Assembly (NCBI GenBank): GCA_037043015.1
Contig: CM073324.1
Coordinates: 26,552,097-26,616,096, forward strand
Source of the DNA: Bryum argenteum
Taxonomy: Eukaryota > Streptophyta > Bryopsida > Bryales > Bryaceae
Direction: 5' to 3'
DNA: 64,000 bases
Made by a program: the position numbers and the translations under genes. Below are positions 23,378 through 35,520 of the stretch, piece by piece. A model generated the notes under the pieces. That model did no database searches and was not told the origin of the DNA. It was given only the letters and a program-made list of their open reading frames with translations. Numbering within the stretch: the stretch's first letter is position 1; every line of letters starts with the position of its first letter.

Positions 23378-24705
23378 GATAGAGAAAGTACTTCTACGAG
23401 CGAGACTGAAACTAGCTGGTAACGATTACAGCGCGTTAAAGCCGTAGTATTCCTCGGTGCAGATGAAATTATCAGTGTACAGAGAAGGTTTAATACTATT
23501 CAAAATGTTTATCATAACATAGAGGGGGCTTCAAGAGAGTGACAGTCATTAAAATTATGATAAACACATAATCTTCAAGCTACCAACGCCTTTTGAGTCA
23601 AGCTTACACACTCCCTTGCACTACCTCCGAAACAGAAGCAAGAAGCATTCGCTGCTCGGAATCTATGTTCTTAAAAGTGTCAGCTTAACTAGGCTACTTC
23701 CAAAGATCTTTGATATAAAAAAAACTCTTCAAAGTCTATGTAATCTCAAAGATTGCAAAATTTGGTAAGAAGCCTTTCAAATTTATCCATCACGCTCCAA
23801 GCTGTAACAGAACCTACACGAGGGAAGAGCAGCTTGAGCTAAATTGCTAACGATTATGTAGAATACATTTTAAACTAGACTCCTTGTCTAGTAGAATCCT
23901 TGAACATGAAGTTTAAGAGACCATTATCCTGCGATGCCGGCAAACCTATACAACGAAGACCAAACTTCCCGCACTTGTCCCTGCTTCCACGAACTCAGAA
24001 GTTCCGAACCGAGCTTCAAAACGAGGAAACCAAAAGGACCTGTGCCGTTTTCCGGGATCTAGAGTGCAGGACACTCCTAACCTGCGCAAATGCACGAATA
24101 CTCGCCAAATCCCTCCCAGACTGCTGGTTCCGTCAAATCCTACTTTGCACTAGAATCAAACGCCTTGGCATGCAAGCAACGCTCTTGCAGCGGTCCCGAA
24201 AAACCTAGACTAACAACAACTGAATCCCGCAGCTCCCGCTTCCACGAAAACTACGCCAGCTCGTAACGTGGGCAAAAAAAGCTACAACCCCGCCACTACC
24301 TTAGATAAAATATCTTCCCGCCAATTTCTCTTCCTGCTTGTACTTTCGTTCAGTGTATCTTCAAAGGAAGGAAAATCTTTCAGCGCCGTCGAAAACAGAA
24401 AAAGCAATCTTCCTGAGGCACGACCAGACCAAGACCAGAACTCCCGCTTCAGTGAATCTTCGTCGCTAGGCTCGAAAACAAAGTTTTAACCTCCGCAGCT
24501 ATCTACGGATGCGCATTATCTCGCCAACTGCCCCTCCATAACGGAAAAAGAAAACAGAAGGGCTAGGGTTTCGTACCTCCAGAAGCAAAAACGCGCGGCA
24601 CGTCACGGCACTCCACAAAACCGCGAGCGCCTCGCCAACAAGACCACCGCCGGGAGCTAGGGTTCTAAGGAAGAAAAGCGCTCTAACTGAAGTTAAGAAA
24701 GTAAA
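23378..24705. other. Probable leader intron of EMSY-like gene 1
   Basis: No coding frame stands out. The segment lies between the coding exon and the GC-rich leader at 24706-25135, so it is most simply a 5' UTR intron. The acceptor may be the CTGCAG just upstream of the coding region. Part of it (about 24590-24660) matches the equivalent region of gene 3 near 56690-56730 (CGCGAGCGCCTCGCC). Confidence 0.4.
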
Positions 24706-25135
24706 AAGAGGAGCACACTCAGTGCGGCTTCGGGGAAGTGGCCAGCAACAACAGCGACATCGACGACACCGCGACCGCAGGCGAGCACAAAGACGGGCAA
24801 TCACGAGCTGAACCACCGCAAGAGTAGAGACGCGTCATCGTCATCGTCGTCGTCGTCGCCGTCGCCGTCGCAGCAGCACCCCACGAAGCCAGGTCCGCCA
24901 TAGCTCGCTTCTGCCTTGCTTGCTATCCGAGCTCTCTTACGCTTCGTCCCAGATTCTTCACTGCTAAAACCCTACCTCCGAAGTTTTTTTTGTTTCATGG
25001 ATTCGTCGCTTTCCATGGCTCCCGATTCCTCGAGGCTCCAGGTTTCGTGGCAACTAAAAACAACTCCTGCACATCGCCGAACGCACGAGGGTTTAGATTC
25101 TGCCTTATTCTCTCCGTCAATGTGCCGTGCCGTGA
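24706..25135 (-). promoter_or_regulatory. GC-rich leader / first exon of EMSY-like gene 1, with upstream ORF
   Basis: This 430-bp block recurs in the opposite orientation at 44935-45358 and in diverged form near 56560-57000. It holds a 60-codon frame on the minus strand starting at 24901 (MADLASWGAAATATATTTT...), with a variable Thr run made by an ACG/ACA repeat and ending in TSPKPH. The frame is kept in the 45-kb copy, so it may be an upstream ORF or a start exon. The boundaries are those of the shared similarity, not of a mapped transcript. Confidence 0.55.
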
Positions 25136-25292
25136 CATGACGCAATGTGCCGCGTGGTTCCACCCCACGGCACCGCCACCTTCGGATGAATCTTTCTCTC
25201 AAAGGGTAAATAAGGTTTTACCGGCTAAGACATGGTAAATGTTGTTTCAAGCATTTTCAATCCCCTTAGTACAAAAGGACCCATTAATATTA

Positions 25293-25410
25293 CTCCCTCC
25301 GTCCCATTAAAATTGTCCAGTAGGTTCTCTAAAATCTACATCCCAAGGCAGATCTGAGCGAACGTACTGGACAATAATAATGAGACAGAATAGTAATGGG
25401 ATAGAGGGAG
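25293..25410. mobile_element. Stowaway-like MITE (118 bp)
   Basis: The termini are CTCCCTCCGTCCCATTA at the left and TAATGGGATAGAGGGAG at the right, flanked by TA on both sides (25291-25292 and 25411-25412). CTCCCTCCGTCCC and the TA target are the hallmark of Stowaway elements, which are mobilised by Tc1/mariner-type transposases. Confidence 0.88.
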
Positions 25411-25412
25411 TA

Positions 25413-26887
25413 CTTGATTTCGGAAGCTTTGGTTATTGTTATCACTTTTTATTGTTTTGTTTAATTGCCTTTGGCCAAAAGTTGTAGATATTAACCTTAC
25501 TGATGGCACTCAATCTAGTGCAAAACTTAATCTTAAAATCCTTTTAGTATGAAATTCTTTGCGTTTTTATCGAGAATTTAAATTGGTCATACCAATCTTC
25601 GCTTTTGTTCCACGCTTGATGTCATATTTCACAATTTATTGAGTATTGTTTTGAGCTAGAGTGATACAAAGAGGGTGAATACATTCACACAGCCCTACCG
25701 TCCAATACTTGTAACTGATTGCAATGAAACTCATTTTCCAATAAGTTCATTATTTTTTTTATTACTCTTCAGTTGTTTCACATCGCATAAGCGGACTTGT
25801 TATTCTGAAAGAACTTTAACTTCTTAACAATCCGTTCCTTTCTATGAAAGTAAAAATCATTGCTTCAATCAAGAACAATATTGTGAGCCCTAAAAGTCAC
25901 ATATGTAACCATATACTTCGAATCTCACTACGAAACAAAAATCAATCGTTTCATAAGCCATTGCAATCGTATACAAACTAATAAGTTCTGAAATTGCTCT
26001 TGTACCATATTGTGTTTGGTAGGATGCCACAAAACCATATGGAAGTTTTTACTTACCTCTTCTTGGTTGCCTTTACTTCACTCTTTGTTTTTGCGTTATG
26101 TGGTTCTATGAGTAGTCTTTTATTTTGCAATGTTGATAGGCCTGTATACGTGGCTTTTTCACCACCTTCGTTGTCTTTAGCATCATTGATGCATTGATCA
26201 CGTCGCATGTGTTGTGAAATGAGCGAAAGAATCCCCTCAAAAACAAATAATTTTGAGGGGAGCACTAATAATAACGAGAGCAATGATGTCTTCATTGGGG
26301 CGGAATTTTTGTGTCATTCCCAACAAGTAGTGTTAGCATTGGAGCTAATTGAGGATGCATTAACCTTTATCTCCTCGACTTTCGAACCTCTCGTTCACAA
26401 AAAGGACCAAAGGAGACAAAGAGGCAAGACACCAAATCTTTTACTATACAAGATTAAATATTCTTTCTCACCCTTTATAAAATACTTTCTACTTGTTACA
26501 ATGAATACCTCTTACTTCTTATAATCAACCTTCAAACGTGCACATATTCATTGTAGACCAAATTCAACTAAATCAAAGCGTTGTTTCTCCATCCTCCAAT
26601 TACATTTTTTCCCTCAAAAAATCAACTATAGGCCTATTGATGTTTACAGAGTATGTATGCAATAGCTACGATGCAAATAAACAACTACATTTGCAAGTTG
26701 GCTTGTTGGAAGCCCAAAAAAAGAGTTTCTTGAAAGGTCCGTAACACACTTTCTATTACATCCTCAAACATCAATGTGGCCCTTGCAAGATCAATCTTTA
26801 ATCACTTCTCGAAAGTTTTATTTCAATCCATCGATCTTTGTGGTTTTTAGACACTTTTGATGTGCAATTACCCATTGATTGGTGATA
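25413..26887. other. AT-rich intergenic DNA
   Basis: No gene recognised. The 105-codon frame at 26207-26524 has no family resemblance and AT-driven composition. Confidence 0.4.
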
Positions 26888-27100
26888 TCTATATTACAAT
26901 ACAGGAGGCTTTGTCTCACACGACGGATCCGCCTTGGAATCCGTCTCCAAACGAACGTTATAATACCCTTTTACAAAGAGTAAAGGGATTCCAATGGCCA
27001 ATACCCATTTTGAGGAATATCAACTTATTTGAAGTTTATGAATGTTTTATAGCTTTAGGCAATCCAAGTTGAACGTGCTCAACGGCACGGGTCCCACTAG
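26888..27100 (+). mobile_element. Helitron-like non-autonomous element, copy 2
   Basis: It begins TCTATATTACAATACAGGAG after an A and ends CCCACTAG before a T, with the same CGTGC/GCACG subterminal hairpin as copy 1 at 18519-18754. It is 23 bp shorter, mostly from missing sequence in the TTAATACCCTTTTACGTTCT part of the middle. Confidence 0.7.
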
Positions 27101-28150
27101 TATCAATACAATTTGAGATATGCAATCCATGTATATCATAGATCAATATATACCATTTACGTAGCTAAATCACAAGGATTCAACAACTCGTGTGTTCATT
27201 TATAGGACAATATACGTTAAGAGGCCCTAAAACGATTGATATCCAATTTGTTTTCAAAATACAACGTTATAACTTACCCACTCTACTACCGTATGCAATC
27301 ATCACTATTTGAAATTCAAATGTACAATGCAAATGTTAAATTATAACTTCAAGTTGGTTCGTTGAATATCAAAAACAATGTAGGGTGGGCACTCTTGTGC
27401 ACTTTCTGAAACGTCCTCAAACCTTAAAGACCCAACGGGTATAGACTTTATCCTTTCTCCAAAACGAGAAAGTTGACTGATTATTTACTTAGAGTTTCAA
27501 GAAAACAATCCACAAGATGGTAATCATGAGATCATGTAGAGAACTTCTATAATGGTTCAAATATACCTAGTTGTGTAAATTGAGAGATCCATAATATTTA
27601 TGGAATTTGGGCACTCCAAAATATTTGGTTGGTGGACTTTGATCAAGCATTGCAACCTTGTACATTAAAAAAATGCGTCATTTCTATGATCCTTGCAATA
27701 GGTGAAGGTAGACAAAAACTCGTAAAGCATGACTGTTGAGAACTATCACATGCATTTGAACTCATTTTTGGACGTTTAAATATAGATAGTGGAACCTTTT
27801 TAACTACAAAAAACAAGGTCTGACAAAGTGAACCCCAAATTGAACAAACTTATTGGCAAGGACCCACATTCCTATAAGGGTTTTGTAATTTTGTAAAATT
27901 TGTCATTTTTTCACACTATTTAACTGTTCAGATTTTAAAGGTTGCACTTTGTATTCTCGTCGTTGAGATGCATAAAGAATAAGTGAATAAAAATAAATCC
28001 CATTAAGTTGATGAATGATGCAATTAAATCAAAAGTTCATTTTATTTGGGACCCTTGGGGCCATATGGTTCAAATAACCAATCACTCAACGATTTCTTTT
28101 CAAAAAATTTTAAAATTTTAAGCGTGGTAGGGCTTAAAAGTAAACCAAAA
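27101..28150. other. AT-rich intergenic DNA
   Basis: Nothing recognisable over about 1 kb. Confidence 0.4.
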
Positions 28151-28154
28151 GTGA

Positions 28155-28590
28155 CCTTCTCGACCTTTCGGGTTTAAACACCAACGTGCCCCTTACTCAA
28201 CCTTTAAGGAGTAAACACCAATGTGCCCCTTGCTCAACCTTTCGGATTGAATACCAACGTGCTCCTTGCTCAACCTTTCGGGAGAAGAGTAGAAGAGGTC
28301 GTCGGAAGAGGAGTACAAGAGTCCGCGTTGAGGGAGAGTAGCACAAGAGGCGGCATTGGGGGAGAGTAGCACAAGAGGCGGCGTTGAGGGAGAGGAGCGC
28401 AAGAGGCGACGTTGAGGGAGAGTAGCGCAAGCGACGGCGTTGAGGGGCAGTAGCGCAAGAGGCGGCGTTGAGTGAGAGTAGCGCAAGAGGCGGCGTTGAG
28501 TGAGAGTAGCGCAAGAGGCGGCGTTGAGTGAGAGTAGCGCAAGAGGCGGCGTTGAGGGACAGTAGCACAAGAGGCGGCGTTGAGTGAAAG
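28155..28590. repeat. Two adjoining minisatellites
   Basis: 28155-28285 holds three copies of a unit of about 46 bp containing CACCAACGTGCCCCTTGCTC. From about 28290 to 28590 a 28-29 bp GC-rich unit (GCGCAAGAGGCGGCGTTGAG plus TGAGAGTA) repeats about ten times. Long overlapping minus-strand frames (28193-28674) are only this repeat read in several phases. Confidence 0.9.
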
Positions 28591-28679
28591 CAGTCCTAGG
28601 CCACTAGACGATGGGGGCTTAATCCTCATATTTATGTTACTTAATTCTTTATTTACTGTCAATAGCTCGGTCAATAGTT

Positions 28680-29340
28680 AATAATATGCTTCATTTTTTA
28701 CATTATAAATAACTATATAATTTTTTCAAGAAATAGTAAATTAAAAAAGCTTTAAACTTTCTAAAAATTAAATAAATTTTCAATTTAACCTTAATTAGTA
28801 AAATTTAAGTTGACAAATATATCTTTTTTATCAAACTAATTTATATTTATTTTTAAATAATTAACTAAAATGGCCCTTTTAACTCAGTGGTAGGGTAACG
28901 CCATAAGGCGTAAGTCATCGGTTTAAATCTGATAAAGGGCTTGTATATATTTATACTTAAATAAACAAATTTTAAAATTCTCAGAAATAATATAAATTTT
29001 TTTTTTTATGTTTAAGTTAAAGTATATTATTAATTTAATGAAACTAAGACACGTTATAAAAAAATTTAGTAAATAAAATATTGAGAATAACAAATAGAAC
29101 AAAAATTCAAATATAAAAATTTGATTAACTAAATAATTTTTTTTATGAATTTTTTTGACTAAATTGGATATAAAACAATTAACTGATATAATAGAATTGA
29201 TAAATAAGTTGGAAATTAATAACAATAGTACATTTTTAATATTTTTATTTATTTATTTCTACAAAAAATTATTTAAAATAAATAAATGATGTTTTAGTTA
29301 ATTTAAAGATTTTTATTATAAATAAATTGAGACGACAAAC
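28680..29340. other. Very AT-rich block around the plastid tRNA remnant
   Basis: Composition resembles plastid intergenic DNA, and a trnT remnant sits inside it. I cannot say how much of the block is plastid-derived, because plastid spacers are not recognisable by eye. Confidence 0.4.
28873..28941 (+). pseudogene. trnT-GGU: Plastid-derived trnT-GGU remnant lacking its anticodon
   Basis: The sequence follows chloroplast trnT-GGU closely: GCCCTTTTAACTCAGTGGTA at the 5' end, then the GTAAGTCATCGGTT region and AAAGGGC at the 3' end. The anticodon arm reads CGCC-ATAA-GGCG where the plastid gene has a seven-base loop holding GGT. Three bases, including the anticodon, are missing, so it cannot decode. 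It is a nuclear copy of plastid DNA (NUPT). Confidence 0.85.
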
Positions 29341-29696
29341 CCAATTCTGTTACATAGAGAGATATTACATTTAAGCAAAGCATAATTAAGAACTATTTAT
29401 GTTACAAAAAGAAATTGGAGATCATTGTTTATTACATATGATTGATTGCCAACATTGCATGTTGATGCATGTACATGGTATGAATATCAAACTCATGTTG
29501 CACACCCTTTCGCACAAGTGGAATATATTCAATGTAGTCTATAAATATCTAAAAAATTAAACTTACAACTAAAATAAAAACGTCAAGCCATGTATAGCTC
29601 ACTCTTGGATTCATCTGCAACCAATAATTTTCAAAAAGACTCAAGCCAAATTACAATGTATTTGCAATACTTGTCAAACTTTGTATTCAAGACAAT

Positions 29697-30355
29697 TTAA
29701 CCCCTAAACGCCCTAGGGGGGTAAAACTCCAAAAAGCTTGTAAAAACGCTGATTTTTTCAAAACTGCGTAAAAACAAATAAAAAATGAAAATGGATAATT
29801 CAACCGTAGGATCTTCTTTGGAGCATGGCAATTGGTATGCCTACCAATTTACATGCAATTTGAAGCCATGGATTCCAAGATCCATGCAAAAAAGGGGTGA
29901 AAAACGCCCTCAAAAAAGGGGGGTCAACCAGCATCACCCCACTTTAGGGGTGTAATAATTTTTTTGAGAGCCTCGGATAGAAATGATTCCTTCTAAAGAA
30001 AGGATGATAAGAGAGCCTAGAAGAAGACTCCGAAAACGGAATGTGAAAAAAATAAATTAAATAGCGGCAATCCACATTGGAAGGCAAGGTGGTGAAATTG
30101 TGGCCCGAAAAATCTCTTCCCTGCCTACCCAATTTCCAAGCAAAAACTTTCATGCATGAGACTGCTCCCTCTCACAACTTGAAAAATGTGATTGTTACTA
30201 TTTACCCAACTGCCCAGCAGAGTAAACCGGACGAGGAGGCGGATAAAAAAAACCCCGAATGAAAAAATGATCGGATGAAAGCACGGCAGCAGTGCAAAGA
30301 TGACGGTGTACATCGAGAATGTCGAAAAACGACACTCTTGGCGCTTAAGGGTTAA
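29697..30355. mobile_element. TTAA piggyBac-like MITE, copy C (659 bp)
   Basis: Left end TTAA-CCCCTAAACGCCCTAGGG, right end CTTGGCGCTTAAGGG-TTAA. Next to the right terminus lies the palindrome GTCGAAAAACGAC, which also lies next to the left terminus of copy D, tying the two together. No transposase frame. A plus-strand frame at 30077-30262 inside it is not recognisable. Confidence 0.72.
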
Positions 30356-31075
30356 ACAACTTTTCACTCAATATTTCACGATAGATAGATAGAAACTCCA
30401 AGTTCCTTTCTAAAGGGGAAATTGAAAAATAAATAAATAAAATAAATAAAATTCATAATACCAATAGGCACGTTTGACAACTTATTACTTTAACACTAAA
30501 ATTTGATTTTTTAATTAATTTTGTATTTTTATTTTTTTTCAATATTGCTAGGTTAGGTCACAATTTATGAGGCCTTAGAAGTTCAAATATTGATTCATAC
30601 AATAAGGTTCAAGTACCCCCAACCAATGCATGTCGTGTGCGATAACAATTCAATAATAACCAAGCTTCTTACACTTGGTTTCATGTTTAGTGATTACTTG
30701 TACTTGCACTTGCCGAAAGACCTAAGTACATCATCGTGTGGTATTTTGAACCCTCAAGCATTGAATAGTATAATGTTTTGAGTAAACATGAGAACCTTAG
30801 AGCACAATGATCATTCTAACACATATTAGGAAACATGCATCTATTCATTATTTCAAGATAAATAATTTTTTTGTCTCGTGAGAGCGGCGAGATCTCGGAC
30901 AAAAGTGATCAAATCCTTGGCATGAGAGGTGTTTTTGGAAAGGGATATTTCTATAGGGGTGTGTGCAACAATCAGATCGCGGCTCATCCCAAAATTGATT
31001 TTCCGAGTATCTATGTAATTTCTGGTAAAAATAAAAATTGACCTAAAATATTATTATGGCATTTTTGAATAACCC
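30356..31075. other. AT-rich intergenic DNA
   Basis: No feature recognised between the TTAA element and the large TIR transposon. Confidence 0.4.
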
Positions 31076-31818
31076 ATAAAACACGCAATTAAGCAATTAT
31101 GCACTTTGCCAAGTGCACTCAATGGCATGTCAAAACAACAACATTTTCCTCCAAAATGAAAAAAAACAACAAAAATTCCACACAAAAAAAAAAAAATTAA
31201 ATGTGGAGGCACTAAACTTAAACTAACGAGAAATAGTATTTTTTTAATAACAAATTTGTTGCTAAATCATGTTTTATTGCTTTGTAAATACTACCAAATT
31301 ATTATATTCAAATATTGCCAACATCTATTTTATTATTTTGTGTACCATATAAATTTTTGGAATACAAATCCCAATGGATCAATATGAAGGACAACGTCAC
31401 GTCTTGGAGTGCAAAATTGAAATTTAAAGAATTTCAAAGATTCAATTTTGTCCTTGAACTTCCTATAGTGTTTCTTTTTAGATTCAATGCAATTTTGATT
31501 ATGAACTTCTACGTTGTACATTGCTATATGACATTTATATACTATTTTTGGCATTTATACAATAGACATACTTTATAAGAGATAAAAGGCCAACATGTGC
31601 TATTCAACGAGAAAATATGTAGCATCTCGCTCTATATTATATGAAAATCCATACATAAAATTCATAAACGTCTTTTTTTGAAACTCGATAGTAAATACTA
31701 TAATATAACATGCATAATACTATAACCAAACATCTCATACTTTACTCAAACATATCAATCAAACCTAACATGCCACCTAAACATCATATTGACTTGCTAC
31801 TTATAAATCTCGATCGCT

Positions 31819-34800
31819 CTAATCATCCTCCTCCATTGTCCTACCCGTCGCGCCTTCATAGGCCTCATGTATTATACGATCCATCGCCGCCAAATGACAC
31901 ACGGGGATCAATAGAATCAAGACGATGGACGCAGACTCCTCGTGCGTGTAGAATCGCCGCTCACCGTGGCGAGTGTACCTTATGCCATCGGTGTTATAGT
32001 AGAAGCCGTCTCTAAATGTCATCATTGGTGCAAGGCGCCTCGTTGAAAGCTATGGTGTCCGCCGATTCCGTAGATTGTGGAATGGATGGCACCATTGGTC
32101 TCGTTTGAATTGGAGTATCTAGAACCACCTCCTCAGTATCTCTCGATCCTTCCTCAAAGCCATTAGGTTCCACAGACGAACGGCCTCCCGTCGTCACATG
32201 AGTTTATGATCGCGCGAGACATCTCATCATGTCATACTTCGCGCGGCTGTCGTACATTTGCCAATGTGTATGGTGCTGGAATAGAAGTATCCGCTTCATC
32301 TCCAAGCTCGTCCTCGTCACTACCGCCTTCCTCTGAACCTATGTTCATCGGATCTTCACCCTCGGAAATGCCAACGCCGGCTTCCTTGTTGCACCTGTCA
32401 TCTCAGGGATCTGAAATTGTCCTTGGAAGTTGTCAAACAACTTTGTATACAAGAAGTTTAGCCTTTCCAGGCTATCGTCAATGACAATGATCTCCGATCC
32501 ATGGAAACCTCCATGAAGGATTGTCGGAATGGCCGTTGTAATGTTATACGCAGTCAAACCCCAACCAATTGGCAAATACGCATCCACCAGTCTAGAGAGC
32601 TCGGATGGCGATCGCTCGAGTCTATCACCCTCCGACGGTTGATGTGTCTCACTCCATTGATCGTGAAATACAAGTGGTAGTGGACGGTCCCCAGAAACAT
32701 AATTCTGGTTGGGGGAAGTATCAACAGGGTGTTGCATATGAACAACAACACCTCCAAATGGTTCCACCGCTTGTCAGAATCGACCACCCCGTGAAAAAGT
32801 TGAGGGCATACTCGATCAACCGAGTTTGCACCAAATGCCCAACATCCATGTCGTTGAGTGCCACCGGGAAGTTTGAGCTTCGCGAACAACTCGGCATTAG
32901 AAACACGGCCGGTGGTAATAAGAGAAATACTGTTCCATCGTTCAACGCCCGTCATCCACGCGACAATTGTGCAATAACTTTGGTGAATCGCTTCTTCTTC
33001 CTGGGGACCGTCTCCATGTCTTCCCCACCACGCCGACAATCAACAACCACACAGTACGATTGTGTCAATTAATCACGACATCGTGATGAAATAATCCTTC
33101 CCAAGCTCGAACCATAAGATGATCTGTGTCTTGGTGCGAGTTGGCCTTCGAACTTGTAGAACACCCACTTCCATGCGACGGTAGTGGCACCACCTTCATC
33201 TGCTGATGCTTCCACTTCTCCATGTGTTCTTGTTGCAATGTCCTGATAGTGAACCTTGATGGAGGTGGGAATAAGTTCACTTATGTCTGCCAACTTGGAC
33301 ACCTTCTCTCGTGTAGGTTTAGCCCATGCGGCTTTTGTGTCTTTGGCCAAGTCCTTGCCAAATGCATCAATTTGCTCCTTGCCCCCGGGAAAATAATTCC
33401 GTACAGATATGTGGAAGAACTCTTCCATGGAATTAGGTGAGCACTCTTTGTTGGACACCATTAACCAACGAGTGATATTAGCGACCGCTTCTTGTCTCAT
33501 GATCCGGTCAACTGCACCTGCAATACCTCGACAATCATATTACTTTCACGCCATCAAGGACCACATTGAGCGGCATCAACCAATTCATGGTCATTCGCTT
33601 CCGATGCTCCCGTACATCCACAGTAGGATCTAGGTTGTTCTTGTCTGCAAACGCCTTCCACTTCTTCTCCTCTTCCTTGCTATAAAAGAGATAGCCATCT
33701 TCGTAGTCCTTGCACACTTGAAGGATAGCTTCGTAACACTCGCGCCGAGGATTCCACGCATGAATGGTCAAGTCATGCATCTGCTTTGCCAACCTCTTGA
33801 TTGTTATACCTTTGTTGCCCTCAACAAGGTTCTTCTCGCGACCGCATTAGCCGCACACACCGCAGCTTTTAGCCCTGCGTTCATCGTCTGCGCACGAACC
33901 AAGCTATCGCGCTTCCCCATACAACTCCCAAATCTCGCGTAGCTTTCTCAAGTCCTCATCCATGGTGGAATATTTTGTCCTATTCCATTCTTTCTTGTTG
34001 ACCCGCGCGGACTTCGCTTAGGTACAATGCAGATCATCGTATACAAAATGTTGCCTCCCGCATTTCAAAGATGTTAACAAACTCAAAGATGTGAGAGTTT
34101 GTGTTGGGCAACCTCTTCCTTCGCAAAATTGCAGGCCGCAACTATGTGTTGTCCATCCACTAGCTCCCAAATGATCCTCTCTCTCGAAGCCAACACAACC
34201 GAGAGTGTGTTGTAGTGTGAATAGACGCTAATCCGTGTGATCAAATATGCGTTGGAACTCGTTGTCTTTCTTTCGAGGGGAATGACACCTCTTCTCGCCG
34301 AACCACACCATCGCGCAGAGTGACATCCACAATGTATTGATCGGACGAAGAACCAACTTGCTCACACAAGTCTTGTTCTCCTGGATGTCTCATAAAGTCA
34401 TAAACCTCTCTAACTCTCTTTGCAGAGAGAGACCGATGGTTTGTCAAAAGACTCTCCACTTGGATAATCTTGTCGATCTTCACCTCGAATACAATGTCCC
34501 CCATAGTGATCCTTTCGCACTTTCGCCAGAGGTATCGGTGCTAGGAACTTACTTGACGTTGAGGCCTCCAACGCCATCCTCGGTTCCGATCAATCCTCTT
34601 CGTCCCTGGTCCGATATTCTTGAAACTCGTCCTCCACCGCCGATACATTCAGCCAAGAACTCGGTACATGTTGAGATGCTCCATCTTTGAGCCGAAACCT
34701 CATGGTTGTAGACCCACTACCCCTACCACGTGCCCCGATCCCCGTCCGCTTGACCTCACACCACTTGAGCCACATTCGACGATCGTCCACCCCGAACCGG

Positions 34801-35520
34801 ATGCTATGTCGCCTCTCTCACGTCGTGGCCGCTTTGAAGACGTCCTCTTCCACATAGAGAACACTTCCTACAAAGTGCTCAAGAGGTCGCGATCTGCTGG
34901 ACGGGCACAGATTGTGCAATCTGGTGCTGGCTGTAATCCAACTCACTTCCAATAACATAACTACGGTGAATTGGATCCGTCTCTTCCTGGTTCAAATTTG
35001 GTGGACCTTGTGATGTTGCATGTGTTGGATCCGCCTCTAGTAATGCCAGTACTTAATATGGGCATCCATAAGAACCATTGCGCGTGCCACATCCTCCCGT
35101 GATAACCCAACCCTGCACAATGTGACATATGCTCCTGCGCCGCCAGACGTATCGCTCGCAGAGCGATATTCACCAAAATTTCTGCAAGGTATTGAGAAAT
35201 TTCACGGACCTTAACTTGCAAGCAAAGATTCTGGAATGGATGCAAGAAGAAGTCGCCTCGACAGAGAAGTCTTCCGCATTGCTTCATCAAAGATCGCGAC
35301 ACACATCACATATATCATGTCGGACGATGGGCGGGTAGTAATTGCTTGAATCTCGCCAAAACGCTTTGCTTAACGCCGACGTGACGGTCCCTTATTTTAA
35401 AAGGTTGGTGCGTCATCCACAAATAAGGCTTTGAGGGTCCTCTTCTACAATCCACCATCCGCTTTCTCCCATGTCTTGTCGATTTTGCGGTTGGTTCCGA
35501 CGTTGCGGCGCATGGCAACC
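31819..35520 (-). pseudogene. Decayed left-arm gene(s) of the TIR transposon
   Basis: A chain of minus-strand frames in different phases (33792-33535, 33500-33069, 33039-32554, 32767-32345, 32197-32012, 32025-31819, and weaker ones up to 35518) looks like one or two genes broken by several frameshifts. They keep codon-like character and lack the low complexity of the surroundings. I do not recognise the product with confidence. Parts (LNDGTVFLLLPP, ALNFFTG and EPFGGVVVHM in neighbouring frames) faintly resemble N4/N6 DNA methylases. The frame at 33792-33535 is rich in charged residues and may be the N-terminal part. Confidence 0.5.

Noticed and set aside
28290-28590. CRISPR-like array
   Set aside because: Units adjoin without unique spacers and the context is a plant nuclear genome; it is a plain minisatellite.
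28193-28674. Overlapping minus-strand frames of 123-134 codons
   Set aside because: They are one minisatellite unit read in several phases; no conserved protein.
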